DNA from: Thermococcus sp. JdF3
GTDB taxonomy: Archaea; Methanobacteriota_B; Thermococci; Thermococcales; Thermococcaceae
Direction: 5' to 3'
Assembly (NCBI RefSeq): GCF_012027495.1
Contig: NZ_SNUK01000003.1
Span: 248,001 to 312,000, forward strand
Length of the DNA: 64,000 bases
Shown here: positions 26,448 through 36,615 of the stretch, piece by piece
How positions within the stretch are numbered: the stretch's first letter is position 1
Layout: every line of letters begins with the position of its first letter
The notes under the pieces: model-generated
The model's input: only the letters and a program-made list of their open reading frames with translations
The model's database searches: none
What the model was told of the DNA's origin: nothing
Program-made: the position numbers and the translations under genes

Positions 26448-28101
26448 CCAGCTCTCGAATTCTTTTTTCAAGCAAATTTTGTTCGTATCTTTCAATCCTG
26501 GCGGATGTTAAATTGAGCCCCACCAAATTCCATTTGTCATTGAAATAGGGAGTTACGGAAAGGGTTTTCTGTGAAATCTGCTGGGAAGGCAATTCAGGGG
26601 GGATCGTGGGGAGAGAGGCAATGTTAACAGATTTCGGGCTGGAGACTGTTATGGAAGGTGTTGCTTGGGGAGGTTGGGGGTTAAAGGTAATGTGATAGTA
26701 GAAATTCCCCAGATCCCATGTGGGCTCTGGATTAACGTACTTCCTAACGAAGAGGTAATCAATCAACAGGGGGCCCCCGCTATACTGGCCAAATCCAACC
26801 GAACCATACTGGCCAGGGGGAACGTTGTAATAGGCCATTGAATTCCCGTTCTGATAAACGGCAATGGCATCCCCGAGGGAGAACATATCAATAAAACTCC
26901 ACCGCCCCACAGTGTACCGTGAACCGGAAATTCCGTAGTTCCAGGACACACTGTTTTTATCCAGCCGCTGGGAGTTGACGTTGAACCGAGCCTCCCCGTT
27001 CAGAGGAATCCGAGTGAACCAGTAAGCGTTACCAATTCCCTCACCGTGCCCTTCTCCAGACGGCAGTATCCATGGAAGGAAAAAAGAACCCAGGGCAATC
27101 TGAATGTCTACAAACGGAATAACATCATAGGGAGTTGTCATATTATCCGGCCCCAGAGAGACTACAGCTTCGACATGGTATGGTGCAGGGAATTGACGCT
27201 TTGTCCAGATCCACTGCCCAGGATAGAGTGACAGAACGCCGTTTGAAGGAGGGGAAACACCACCCCAGGAATTCCAATTGGAGATGTCGTTAAAGTCATC
27301 GTAAAGCAGGAAAACTTTGTCTGGATCGTTGTGATCAACGCACGGGTTTCCGGAGCCGCCGTAGTTGATGTATATCTCCGTCCGGGAATTAGCAGGAATG
27401 TTGGTCACATTCAGCCAGAACCACGCCGATGAGCCTTGCGAACTAACCTCCTGACTCTCCATCCAGTAATACAAACAATCTCCCGAGGCATTAGTGAAAT
27501 AGACAGTGTCCCAGTTGAAGTTGGGATCTGAAATCCCGAGCCCAACAGGAATCGTATACCAATTCAGCGGAACATTGCTTCCAGTTATAATCATGATCTG
27601 GGAATATTTTTCGTCATAGGTACCCAATCCAACCTTTTGAAGATCCACAAAGATTGGTTTACCCGCATCGTAGGCATAATCCCTTGAGAGCACAACCACT
27701 CTGGTTTTTGACACATCAACCCAGGAGGAGGGCACCTGTGATACGCTGACGTTAAATGCAGTTCCCCCGGGAAGACCCCCCTGCGGCACAACAAACGTAC
27801 CATCAGAAATACGCTGGCCGGAGGAATTATACAGCACAACCGTAACTTCAGAGCCCTCTGGCAGGTCCCCCCCAAGAATCAACTCCACATGTACCACATC
27901 ACCCAGCGGGTTATAGGGATTGTACCTCCCGTTAGTGGTCCAGAGGGCGTACCTTCCCTCACGGACAGGACTCACGAGGTAGTTTGAGCCAGCCCCAATC
28001 TCCTGAGCGCTGATGTTAATCCCGGGCACGGCTAATCCAAACGTTCCGAGAATTATGATTAAAACCAGCGCAGTTGAAGCCGTTCTGATCCTTGTCAGCA
28101 T
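26422..28101 (-). CDS. Secreted DUF2341-domain protein
   Basis: A 559-aa exported protein. Residues 1-32 look like a Sec signal (hydrophobic TALVLIIILGTFGLAV) with no lipobox. The middle contains a DUF2341 domain: YYWMESQE, NIPANSRTEIYINYGG and LYDDFND match the usual 'pseudosugar' jelly-roll pattern found in cell-surface proteins. The remainder is beta-rich, with few charged residues and many N, S and Y. It lacks a clear membrane anchor at the C-terminus. By eye it is less GC-rich than neighbouring genes. A surface or extracellular role, perhaps carbohydrate binding, is inferred. Confidence 0.75.
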   Translation of the reverse strand: MLTRIRTASTALVLIIILGTFGLAVPGINISAQEIGAGSNYLVSPVREGRYALWTTNGRYNPYNPLGDVVHVELILGGDLPEGSEVTVVLYNSSGQRISDGTFVVPQGGLPGGTAFNVSVSQVPSSWVDVSKTRVVVLSRDYAYDAGKPIFVDLQKVGLGTYDEKYSQIMIITGSNVPLNWYTIPVGLGISDPNFNWDTVYFTNASGDCLYYWMESQEVSSQGSSAWFWLNVTNIPANSRTEIYINYGGSGNPCVDHNDPDKVFLLYDDFNDISNWNSWGGVSPPSNGVLSLYPGQWIWTKRQFPAPYHVEAVVSLGPDNMTTPYDVIPFVDIQIALGSFFLPWILPSGEGHGEGIGNAYWFTRIPLNGEARFNVNSQRLDKNSVSWNYGISGSRYTVGRWSFIDMFSLGDAIAVYQNGNSMAYYNVPPGQYGSVGFGQYSGGPLLIDYLFVRKYVNPEPTWDLGNFYYHITFNPQPPQATPSITVSSPKSVNIASLPTIPPELPSQQISQKTLSVTPYFNDKWNLVGLNLTSARIERYEQNLLEKRIRELVTPPRGGS

Positions 28102-28189
28102 CTTAAAAACAGCTATGGACGGAAAAGTTTAAAATATTATCCCCCGGGTTTCGGTTTCCATCCTGAAAAGGAGGAAGAAAGAATCTCAA

Positions 28190-28633
28190 TCACTTCCTTA
28201 CGCTGAAGCTCATGGCCTGCCTCTGCTGAAGCTCCTGCGCCTTCTGGGCGAGCTCTCCCAGCTGCCCCTCCAGCTTTCTGAGGGCCTCCTGGGTCTTGGC
28301 TATCGCCTCGTCGTACTCCCTGATGCGCGCGTCCAGATACGCTATCGCGTCGTCGAGGTTCTTCTCGATGGCGTAGCCGGCTCCGACGCTGACTATCGCG
28401 TTCTCCTTGTCGTCTATGTGGGCTTTCAGGAAGGAGCCCGCGCCAATCGGCACCAGGATCTCCGGCTTCCCCTCTTCGACCTTCTTGAGTTCCTCCAGCG
28501 TTTCCTTAACCGCCTGGAACTCGTTCCTCCCCAGGGTGAGCAGTTCAAGGTTCTGGGCCAGGAGCTGCGCCTGGGCCTGAAGGAGCTGGTACTCGTAAGC
28601 GAGCCTTTCAAGCTGCTCGTTCATCTCGGCCAT
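28190..28633 (-). CDS. pfdA: Prefoldin alpha subunit
   Basis: A 147-aa prefoldin alpha. Two long coiled-coil helices (about 1-50 and 95-140) flank the beta-hairpin region [32 protein letters not shown]. Two alpha and four beta subunits form the jellyfish-shaped chaperone that passes unfolded proteins to the thermosome. The ATG at 28633 follows GGTGGTGTG. No beta-subunit gene is in the window. Confidence 0.93.
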   Translation of the reverse strand: MAEMNEQLERLAYEYQLLQAQAQLLAQNLELLTLGRNEFQAVKETLEELKKVEEGKPEILVPIGAGSFLKAHIDDKENAIVSVGAGYAIEKNLDDAIAYLDARIREYDEAIAKTQEALRKLEGQLGELAQKAQELQQRQAMSFSVRK

Positions 28634-28921
28634 TTCACACCACCGGGGAGACTACGCGGGGAGGCTTTTAAGGTTTAGGTCAGATTCACTTTTTCCTGAA
28701 GAGCAGGAACCATTCGATGGCCATAACGTGCAACATGGGAGACACCCAACGTGGGTGGTGATGCCCTCCAGCCCGCTTCCCCGCAAAAATTGCCGAGAGC
28801 CAAAAATTTTCAAACATTTCCCTGTCCAAACAGCAAATTTTGGAAAGTTTCACAACAGAACTTGTCGTTCTGTCGGGCAAGGGTTTTAACGTCCGCCCCC
28901 AAACCCCCTCCGGTGGTTGTG

Positions 28922-29632
28922 ATGCTCGGGGCGGTCTTCTTCGATTTCGTGGGCACGCTCATAACGAAGGAGGGCGAAAACGTTACCCATCAGAACATCA
29001 TGAGGGAGGTCCTCAGAAAGGCCGGGAGGGAAGACCTCGACTACGTGAGGCTCTGGGAGGAGTACGAGGCCGAAAGCTCCGCCATGTTCAAGGAGCTCGC
29101 CGGCAAGCCCTACGTCAAAATCCGGGACGTTGATACCGAGGCCATGCGGAAGGTGGCCGAGCACTACGGCTTTTCGGTTCCCGACGACTTCTGGGAGATA
29201 AGCATCGCCATGCACGAGCGCTTCGGAGAGCTCTTCCCCGATGCCGTGGAGACAATTAAGGCGCTCAAAGACCTCGGCCTCCACGTCGGAATCATAACAG
29301 ACTCAGACAACGACTACATCGAGGCCCACCTTAAGGCCCTCGGAATCTACGACCTATTCGACTCCATAACAACCAGCGAGGATGCCGGCTTCTACAAGCC
29401 CCACGAGGGGCCCTTCAGGCTCGCGCTTGAAAGGGCCGACGTTGAAGCGGGCGAAGCCCTCTACGTCGGCGACAACCCCGCCAAAGACTGCGTTGGGGCG
29501 AAAAACGTTGGAATGTCCAGCGTCCTCCTCGACCCGAATGGGACAAAGAGAGAACTGTGGGGCAACTGCGACTTCATGGTTTCAAAGCTGAGCGAGGTCG
29601 TTGAAATCGTGAAGGGCCTGATGGAAAAATGA
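28922..29632 (+). CDS. HAD-superfamily hydrolase
   Basis: A 236-aa HAD phosphatase with the nucleophile motif in FFDFVGTLIT, motif II in GIITDSDND, the lysine in AGFYKPHEGP and the acidic motif in YVGDNPAKDCVGAKNVGM. The second acidic residue of the usual DxDxT is replaced by valine (DFVGT), as in the archaeal CTE7-like group. The substrate is unknown. The start is placed at 28922 with GGTGGTTGTG upstream; a longer open frame to 28751 has no support. Confidence 0.85.
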   Translation: MLGAVFFDFVGTLITKEGENVTHQNIMREVLRKAGREDLDYVRLWEEYEAESSAMFKELAGKPYVKIRDVDTEAMRKVAEHYGFSVPDDFWEISIAMHERFGELFPDAVETIKALKDLGLHVGIITDSDNDYIEAHLKALGIYDLFDSITTSEDAGFYKPHEGPFRLALERADVEAGEALYVGDNPAKDCVGAKNVGMSSVLLDPNGTKRELWGNCDFMVSKLSEVVEIVKGLMEK

Positions 29633-29705
29633 GGGGTCCGCAACGGCAGGGCTCTTCATTGCCCCTGCGGCTCGCCTAGCGAAATTCTCGTCATCCCCCT
29701 CTTCT

Positions 29706-30272
29706 TCACTCCCTGAGCCTCTGGTAGGCCGCGTAAAGCCTCTGGAGAACGGTTATCCACGCCAGAACCGCAACTGCGTAGACGCCGTACTCAACGTAGC
29801 CGAAGAGTGCGGTGATGATTATTATCAGTAGCCGCTCCGCCCTCTCGGCTATTCCAACGGCCAGCCTTCCGGAGCCTGCCAGCTCGGCTCTGCACCGCTC
29901 GTAGCTCACCAGGTAGCTCCCCATGAAAGCTATGAACGCAACGCGCCAGTCCACGAGGTTTCCGAGGGCTATTCCGAAGAGAACCGCTCCGTCGCTTATC
30001 CTGTCGAAGGTGGAGTCGAGGAAGGCTCCAAAGCGGCTCGTCTTCCCTGTGAGTCTTGCGAGCGTTCCGTCGAGGGCATCTATAAGCGAGCCGAAGAGCA
30101 GAACAAGGGCCGCTATGACCTGCTCTCCTCGATAGAAGAAGTACGCGCCGGCGAGGCTTATCAGCAGGCCGAGGACGGTTATCGTGTTCGGCGTAACACC
30201 CGCCCTCGCGAGGGGCCGGACGATGGCTTCAAGGTAACCCCTGACGTTTTCGCGGTAGTTATTGAGCACCAT
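29706..30272 (-). CDS. CDP-alcohol phosphatidyltransferase, probable archaetidylinositol phosphate synthase
   Basis: This 188-aa membrane enzyme has the complete signature DALDGTLAR-x8-G-x3-D-x3-D in SLIDALDGTLARLTGKTSRF and GAFLDSTFD, plus five or six helices. It condenses a CDP-archaeol with an alcohol phosphate; archaeal orthologues of this length make archaetidylinositol phosphate. ATG at 30272 follows GAGGG at good spacing and is preferred to a TTG two codons earlier. It follows trm56 with a gap of about 10 bp in an operon. Confidence 0.85.
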   Translation of the reverse strand: MVLNNYRENVRGYLEAIVRPLARAGVTPNTITVLGLLISLAGAYFFYRGEQVIAALVLLFGSLIDALDGTLARLTGKTSRFGAFLDSTFDRISDGAVLFGIALGNLVDWRVAFIAFMGSYLVSYERCRAELAGSGRLAVGIAERAERLLIIIITALFGYVEYGVYAVAVLAWITVLQRLYAAYQRLRE

Positions 30273-30281
30273 CCGCAACCC

Positions 30282-30818
30282 TCACTCAAGCTCGATGATC
30301 CTCTTTCCCCTCTCCTGGGGGATTATCTTCAGCCTGGCGTTCTGGAACTCCTTCCTCAGCCCCTCTCCTTCCAGGAGCCTGTCCAGGAAGACTGCCAGAG
30401 CGGCGACCTCGCTGTGCGGCTGGTTCCCCACGCCGACGTTGTAGTCTGCCATCTCGTAGACCTCCCTGGGCACCTTCTCGGCGCCGACGACGACGAGCAC
30501 GTCCCTGCCATCCTTCAGCTCGCTCCTGATTCCTGGCATGGCATCGTCGATGTGAACCCCGTACATCGTGAGGTGGACTATCACGCCTCCCTGTTTCTTC
30601 CATTCCCTCAGAATCTTCTTCCAGCTGGGGTCAAAGGTTATCTCAAAGGGTCCTCCCCATCTCCGAACAACGTCCTCGACGCTCTCCCTCACATGCTCGT
30701 CTTCCTCGGCGGCGATGATTATTTTATCCGCCCCGAAGGCCCTCGCCGTCAGGGCCACGTGGGTCGTTATCCTCTTATCCCTCTCGGGTCTGTGTCCAAG
30801 GCGAAGGACGGTTATCAT
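30282..30818 (-). CDS. tRNA (cytidine-56-2'-O)-methyltransferase aTrm56
   Basis: This 178-aa SPOUT methyltransferase methylates the ribose of C56 in the T-loop of archaeal tRNAs. The N-terminus [20 protein letters not shown] and the SAM-knot segment [40 protein letters not shown] fit aTrm56. Its ATG overlaps the stop of the upstream lipoprotein gene (ATGA), and the lipid-synthesis gene follows, so three genes form one unit. Confidence 0.93.
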   Translation of the reverse strand: MITVLRLGHRPERDKRITTHVALTARAFGADKIIIAAEEDEHVRESVEDVVRRWGGPFEITFDPSWKKILREWKKQGGVIVHLTMYGVHIDDAMPGIRSELKDGRDVLVVVGAEKVPREVYEMADYNVGVGNQPHSEVAALAVFLDRLLEGEGLRKEFQNARLKIIPQERGKRIIELE

Positions 30819-32422
30819 CCCACATCACCCGCGAATAGTTTCCAGTAGCGCGTGAAATCGTCGCTCCACTCCATGTCCCTGTAAAACTCGTACATGGCTT
30901 TTATGCTTTGCTCCATCTTGCCAACACTGTATTTCTCCACCACCAGGTTCAACTCATCGTCGCTGGGGGCAGACGAGAGGATGAAGAGCGCGTAAAGCCT
31001 CTCATTTTCGTTGAGGTTGTTGACCAGCATCATCAGCTTCGAGCGCAGCTCCGGCTTCAGCCTTCCGCTCACAACGCTTATGAGCCTGTCCTCGAGGTTC
31101 GCAATGAAGTCCCCCGTAACGTCAACGTGCTCATGACCGCTGAGCTCCGTCGGGCTCTGAGCCACCATCCTGTAGCCGTTCTCGGTTATTATCTGGTACA
31201 GTCTGGGGAAGTACGGGCTGGCCAGGTACTCCTCGAGGGAGCCTATGAAGCCGTGCTCGATGTCCACGATGTACCAGCCGTCCGCGGTGTAGAACTCCGT
31301 CACGGGCCTCCGTGTGCAGTCCGTCCCGTTGTAGAGCGTTACGATCCTCGCGGGGATGTCTATGGAGCGCAGCATTGCAGTCGTGAGTATCTGGCCCTCC
31401 GCGTAGCTCAGCCTGTCCTGAAGGAGTATCTTCTCCGGCTCAAGGGTGGAGGTCGTGTCCCCGAAGGAGTAGGTGCGCATCATCCAGTCATAAATGGCCC
31501 TCGCAGCGGCTGGCTCGGAACTGGCGTTCCCGATTATCCTGAGGGCGAGATTCCTGAGCTCTGCCCTGTTGAAGGAGGGCGTTGAGTTGTAGCGCTCGGA
31601 CCAGTAGCCGTCAACGAGGTACCCATCGGTTATCCAGTGATATTTGAGTTCATATGCGTCCCTAAGCGTCCCGCTGTCCGCGTTCCAGGGCGTCCAGGTC
31701 ACCTCCAGGGGTACGCTTTCGATGACGCTCTTCTCGGAGCCGCCTATTTTGTACCGGAGCATCGCCGAGATGTATCCCTTCCGGTATGCGTACGGAGCCT
31801 TCACGGTGTACCTGAGGGTTATCTTCCCGTTCTCATTGATGCTCTCCGGAAGCGCGTCTGCGCTCATCACCTTCATTCCATCGAGGAGGTCGAGCCGGAT
31901 GTCCAGCAGGTCGATCGGAGCCTCCAGCTTGTTCTTTATTGTGACCGTTATCGTGGAAGTCTCACCGCCATGGAGGGTCTCGGGTCCGCTTATCCCCAGC
32001 CCTATCTCGTCCGAGGGTGCCGCCCCCCTGGAAACGAACACCCTGAACTGACCATAGAAGCCCGTCCAGGTTCGCTTAAGCTCATCGGTCAGCTCAAGGG
32101 AGAGCTTGAGGTTGTAGTAACCGGGTATGGCAGGGGCCTTGAGTATCCAGACCAGCTGAACGGACTGGCCCACGGGCAGAACGTCCGGGAACTTTGGTTC
32201 CTGGAGTATCTGGAAGCTGTCGTCGCCCAGGACGAGGGTTGCCCCCGTCAATCCGACCTTGCCCGTGTTGTTCACGAAGACGATGACGTGTAGCGTTCCG
32301 TCGGGCGTGACGACCGTTCTGTCAACCGAGAACCTAACCTCCGCCGGCGGCTTGAAGAGGCATCCCGAGACCACCACTATGAGAATGAGGAGAGGAACCA
32401 GGATGGCTTTTCTCATTTTCAT
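30815..32422 (-). CDS. Lipoprotein with degenerate transglutaminase-like domain
   Basis: A 535-aa exported lipoprotein: signal peptide with lipobox VSGC (C21), two beta-sandwich CARDB-like repeats (about 28-130 and 140-245), then a transglutaminase-like region (about 300-395). The region keeps the DIPAR motif and [11 protein letters not shown], but the position where the catalytic cysteine is expected, ahead of LLRALGIPAR in the family, is Y340 here, and the histidine is not evident. It therefore probably binds rather than cleaves or crosslinks. A helical C-terminal domain follows. First gene of the trm56 operon; a TATA-like CTTTAAAG lies close upstream. Confidence 0.7.
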   Translation of the reverse strand: MKMRKAILVPLLILIVVVSGCLFKPPAEVRFSVDRTVVTPDGTLHVIVFVNNTGKVGLTGATLVLGDDSFQILQEPKFPDVLPVGQSVQLVWILKAPAIPGYYNLKLSLELTDELKRTWTGFYGQFRVFVSRGAAPSDEIGLGISGPETLHGGETSTITVTIKNKLEAPIDLLDIRLDLLDGMKVMSADALPESINENGKITLRYTVKAPYAYRKGYISAMLRYKIGGSEKSVIESVPLEVTWTPWNADSGTLRDAYELKYHWITDGYLVDGYWSERYNSTPSFNRAELRNLALRIIGNASSEPAAARAIYDWMMRTYSFGDTTSTLEPEKILLQDRLSYAEGQILTTAMLRSIDIPARIVTLYNGTDCTRRPVTEFYTADGWYIVDIEHGFIGSLEEYLASPYFPRLYQIITENGYRMVAQSPTELSGHEHVDVTGDFIANLEDRLISVVSGRLKPELRSKLMMLVNNLNENERLYALFILSSAPSDDELNLVVEKYSVGKMEQSIKAMYEFYRDMEWSDDFTRYWKLFAGDVG

Positions 32423-32464
32423 CTTCCAAACCCTTTAAAGCCCACAACCGTTAATAAGTTTTAG

Positions 32465-33253
<789 letters not shown>

Positions 33254-33820
33254 ATGGTAAGGCGCGGACTCTTCGTCGGCCGGTTTCAGCCGGTTCACAA
33301 CGGACACATAAAGGCCCTTGAGTTCGTTTTCTCGCAGGTTGATGAGGTGATAATCGGAATCGGAAGCGCGCAGGCGAGCCACACGCTCAAGAACCCCTTC
33401 ACGACGAGCGAGAGGATGGAGATGCTGATAAGGGCGCTGAACGAGACGCACCTGGCGGACAAGCGCTACTACCTGATTCCGCTCCCGGACATCAACTTCA
33501 ACGCCATCTGGGCGACCTACGTGGTGAGCATGGTGCCTCACTTCGATGTGGTTTTCACGGGCAACTCGCTCGTTGCACAGCTCTTCCGCGAGAAGGGCTA
33601 TGAAGTGATAGTCCAGCCGATGTTCAGGAAGGACATCCTCTCGGCGACCGAGATACGGAAGCGTATGGTCGAGGGCGAGCCGTGGGAGGAACTCGTGCCG
33701 AGGAGCGTCGCCGAGTTCATCAGGGAGATAAAGGGCTGTGAAAGGATAAAGATGCTCGCCACGAACCTCGAAAAGAACGAGAAGGAGCTCCAGGCGCCGA
33801 TTAGGATTCCTGAGTTTTAG
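33254..33820 (+). CDS. nadM: Nicotinamide-nucleotide adenylyltransferase
   Basis: This 188-aa archaeal-type NMN adenylyltransferase makes NAD from NMN and ATP. GRFQPVHNGHIKAL carries the nucleotidyltransferase H-x-G-H motif and ILSATEIRKRM the ISTxxR-like motif. The start ATG is immediately 3' of the preceding stop and uses a GGAGGTGA site inside the upstream gene, so expression of the two is coupled. The pairing of SAM hydrolase and NadM may reflect adenosine/NAD metabolism, by inference. Confidence 0.95.
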   Translation: MVRRGLFVGRFQPVHNGHIKALEFVFSQVDEVIIGIGSAQASHTLKNPFTTSERMEMLIRALNETHLADKRYYLIPLPDINFNAIWATYVVSMVPHFDVVFTGNSLVAQLFREKGYEVIVQPMFRKDILSATEIRKRMVEGEPWEELVPRSVAEFIREIKGCERIKMLATNLEKNEKELQAPIRIPEF

Positions 33821-33920
33821 AAGATCCCCTCCTTTGAACTAGGGCCACGTGCGGCCATTTCAATCATTTCCATGAAGGGATTCCCGATCGGAAGCTTGGG
33901 TCTTATGGCAGGTTAGTCCT

Positions 33921-33977
33921 TCACTCGTAATCCTTAACAACGGGACTGCCATCAAGCAACTCTAACTCTCTGAGCAT
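33921..33977 (-). pseudogene. Possible truncated partner gene after the antitoxin-like ORF
   Basis: An 18-codon frame starting ATG at 33977 overlaps the end of the antitoxin-like gene in the -1 register and reads MLRELELLDGSPVVKDYE before TGA. The overlap and N-terminal look fit the start of a toxin gene that would normally follow. The next 100 bp downstream hold no continuing frame that I can see, so the rest appears lost. Confidence 0.35.
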
Positions 33978-34224
33978 GCTCAATCTCCCTGAGCCTGCTT
34001 TTGAGTTCTTCCAGTTTCTTTACGTAGGCCTTCCATTCAATGTAGTCGTCCCATGCCTCGAAAGACTCCTTCGAGCTTTTGAGTTTTTTCTCGAACTCTT
34101 CAATCGTCGTCCCATATTTCTCCTCGAACATCCTGATTTTCTCGCGTATCGGAGCAAGCTCGGAGATTACCCTCAGCCTCTCGTGAGCCAGCACGTCCCT
34201 CTTCGAAATCACGACCTCGCTCAT
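33952..34224 (-). CDS. Antitoxin-like helical protein
   Basis: About 90 residues, almost all helical, with MSEVVISKRDVLAHERLRVISELAPIREKI-type start and a W-containing motif SFEAWDDYIEWKAYVKKL. Small proteins with this WDDYIEWKAY pattern are common in Thermococcales and Archaeoglobus, typically ahead of a small toxin-like gene; I cannot name the family with certainty. The start may be ATG at 34224 or 34230. Here the expected partner appears truncated (33921-33977), leaving an orphan. Confidence 0.6.
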   Translation of the reverse strand: MSEVVISKRDVLAHERLRVISELAPIREKIRMFEEKYGTTIEEFEKKLKSSKESFEAWDDYIEWKAYVKKLEELKSRLREIEHAQRVRVA

Positions 34225-34237
34225 CGCCATCACACCA

Positions 34238-35419
34238 CTAACTTGACCCACCGGAATAAATACCTTTTCCCGCCAGCCACCAGAACATCGCCCCCGCCAG
34301 CAGGAACATCGCTAAGCTCGCCGCGTACGGGAGAGTTGCGTGGACGCTCGCTAAAGCACCCGCGATGAACGGCGTGACGAGGCCGATCAGCCTGTTGTAG
34401 CTCGATATTGCCGCGTGGAACTCGCTGGCTCGCTCCTTCGGAATCAGCGAGAACTGCCAGGAGCGGTAGAAGGGAAACCAGAGGGTGTTCCCGAAGTCTC
34501 CCACCGCGTAGACAATCAGCGCCAGCCAGAAGGGCGGTGAGAGCGCCATGACGAGGGCATAGACGGCGTTGATGAACATCCCTACCCCAATCACCTGAAA
34601 GCCCCTCCCCTTTGGAACCCTCTCGCTGGCGTAGGTGCCGATTATCGAAGCGAGACTGCTCGCGCAGGCTATGAGCGTCACCTCGAAGACCGTCTTATGG
34701 AGCACGAAAACGACGTAGTTGATGAGCACTATCTCGGGGGCGAGCGCCCAGGCGAGAGTTAGTAAGGCCTCGAAGGCGAGAAGGACCTTAAACTCCCCGA
34801 CCTTGAAGGTGAAGCCCTCCGCGCTGATGCGCTCCTCTTTGCCGACCGAAGGCAGGAAGAGCCAGATGTATGCCACCGTAACGGCCGAGAACAGACCGAA
34901 GAAGATGAAGGCCCAGCGGTAGCTCTCCGCGCCGGGGTAGAGGTAGCCGAAGACGTAGCCGAGGATGGGAAAGGTTATCAGCCTCGCCACCTCCGGCAAA
35001 CGGAGATGCCAGGCGAATATCTCCTCGTACTTATCCGCGGGATAGATTATCTGCTCGTAGGCACGGTAGAGGGGGTAGAGCACGGTTGAGAGCTTCTCTA
35101 TCGTCCTCCCTGCGAAGAGCACAAGCGGGGCTACGGCACCTCTGGCGAGACCGTAGAGGACGTAGGCGATGCCGTCTAGGATGTCTATTACAATCAGCCC
35201 CTTCTTGATGTCCCAGCGGTTGAAGAGCCTCCCGAAGAGATAGGTAAGGGGAATCGAGATGATGTTCACAGCGGTAAAGAACGCCCCGACTTCAAGGACG
35301 GAGTAGCCCGTCTCCAGGAGGTAGAGCGGGAAGAGTATCCAGACTATCAGGCCGGGAGCGATGAGCGTGTGGTAGAGCATGTACGCTTTGGCATCCTTCG
35401 GAATCTCACTCCAGCGCAT
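34238..35419 (-). CDS. MFS transporter
   Basis: A 393-aa protein with about 11-12 membrane helices. LFGRLFNRWDIKKGL is the usual loop 2-3 motif of the major facilitator superfamily. The substrate is unknown. The 3' end abuts the antitoxin-like gene start on the same strand. The ATG is preceded by CGGGGTTT; it is divergent from the membrane protein at 35.5 kb. Confidence 0.85.
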   Translation of the reverse strand: MRWSEIPKDAKAYMLYHTLIAPGLIVWILFPLYLLETGYSVLEVGAFFTAVNIISIPLTYLFGRLFNRWDIKKGLIVIDILDGIAYVLYGLARGAVAPLVLFAGRTIEKLSTVLYPLYRAYEQIIYPADKYEEIFAWHLRLPEVARLITFPILGYVFGYLYPGAESYRWAFIFFGLFSAVTVAYIWLFLPSVGKEERISAEGFTFKVGEFKVLLAFEALLTLAWALAPEIVLINYVVFVLHKTVFEVTLIACASSLASIIGTYASERVPKGRGFQVIGVGMFINAVYALVMALSPPFWLALIVYAVGDFGNTLWFPFYRSWQFSLIPKERASEFHAAISSYNRLIGLVTPFIAGALASVHATLPYAASLAMFLLAGAMFWWLAGKGIYSGGSS

Positions 35420-35486
35420 GTGAAACCCCGTTCATATTTTCCGGAGGGCTTTTAAGGTTTAACGCCGAACATTGAGAAGTGGTTCC

Positions 35487-36188
35487 ATGCTCAGAGGAAT
35501 CGGCTACCTCCTTTCGATAACGCTCTCACTCTACGCCCTCTCGGCGTTCTCGGCGAGGGTGGAGTTTTTCTCAACGCCGGTTGGGAGGCTCTTTGGAGGT
35601 CTTTTGGCCCTCGCCCTGGCGTATCTTGTGTCCAGGCTTTTCTATGGTGCCCCCATGAGGTGGGGTGCCGAGGAAGACAGCGTCTCCCATGCCATTGCCC
35701 TCATGCTCCCCCTCTACGCCTTCTCGTTCGCTGCCATGCTTTACTTTGGCGCGGACAGGTTCATGGACATGGCGAAGCCGGGCTTTGCCGGGGAATGGAG
35801 ACCCTCCCTCGTCCCTTATGCCCTCCTCTTCTGGACTCTGAACGGTATTTTGACGGCATTCTTCTACGATGCGGTTCCCTACGAACTCTTCAGTGAACGC
35901 GGGAGAATCGCCGGGATACTTGGTGCCACGGCGGTCTTTGCCCTCAACTACAACCAGCCCCTGATTGGGGGATTCTGGAGACCGGAGGACATAGTTTTCT
36001 TTGGGGCTGCCTTTGCGTACTCCTACTCGGCCAAGGGGAAGCCCTTCGCCCTCGTCTTTACCTACCTGCTCTCCGAGCTCCCCCTCTGGTGGTGTCTCCT
36101 CCATCCCCTCGGCGCTGCGGCTTTTGCAGGCTACATAACCGCGCGGTTTCTAATCTCCGCCTACTTCCTCTTCAGGCATTTCACGTAA
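35487..36188 (+). CDS. Polytopic membrane protein, possibly a degenerate CPBP protease
   Basis: A 233-aa protein with about seven hydrophobic segments. The stretch YDAVPYELFSERGRIAGILGATAVFALNYN resembles the CPBP (Abi) intramembrane metalloprotease core in placement, but the paired glutamates and the histidines that bind metal are not evident, so activity is doubtful. ATG at 35487 is preferred to an upstream TTG. It overlaps the broken GNAT gene on the opposite strand by 28 bp. Confidence 0.6.
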   Translation: MLRGIGYLLSITLSLYALSAFSARVEFFSTPVGRLFGGLLALALAYLVSRLFYGAPMRWGAEEDSVSHAIALMLPLYAFSFAAMLYFGADRFMDMAKPGFAGEWRPSLVPYALLFWTLNGILTAFFYDAVPYELFSERGRIAGILGATAVFALNYNQPLIGGFWRPEDIVFFGAAFAYSYSAKGKPFALVFTYLLSELPLWWCLLHPLGAAAFAGYITARFLISAYFLFRHFT

Positions 36189-36615
36189 ACCAGCGCCGGC
36201 TCGCCCCACCCCGGATACGGGTCTATCAGCGCTATTCTCACAAATTCATTCCTCTCGTAGAAGCGCCTCGTCGCGTCGTAGGGTTTGTAGGTCAAATCGC
36301 CCGAGCTCTTGACGACGAGAAGATCGAAGCCCCTCCCCCTCGCCCACCCCTCAACGAACTCGAGCAGTTTCGTACCTATCCCCTTACCCCTCAGCTCCCG
36401 CCTAACGGCCATCCAGAGGATTTCAAGGGCTTTTCGTTGAGCGGTTTGACCGTTACAAAGCCGAGAACCTCCTCCCCTTCAACGGCAACGAAGGTCTTCT
36501 CCTCTCTCAAATCCCGCCCCATAGCCCTCAGACCGGCCTCGTTGAACCACTCTGGCAGTTCCTTGGCAATTTCAAGGCAACTTTTCACGTTGTCTCTGGA
36601 TGTTTCTATCCTCAT
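36161..36615 (-). pseudogene. GNAT acetyltransferase, frameshifted
   Basis: The 5' part starts at ATG 36615 after a perfect AGGAGG and encodes MRIETSRDNVKSCLEI up to VLGFVTVKPLNEK. The acetyl-CoA-binding core continues only in another frame: ALEILWMAVRRELRGKGIGTKLLEF. The switch lies near 36425-36435 in the run GAAAAGCCCTTG, where one missing base accounts for the change. The R-x-x-G-x-G/A motif and the remainder (to VYVKCLKRK) are intact. A true pseudogene, a programmed shift and an assembly error are all possible; the first is the simplest. Confidence 0.75.

Noticed and set aside
28686-28880. 64-codon minus-strand frame upstream of the HAD gene
   Set aside because: No ribosome binding site, odd composition, and it lies across the HAD promoter region. 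The 28634-28921 gap shows nothing else.
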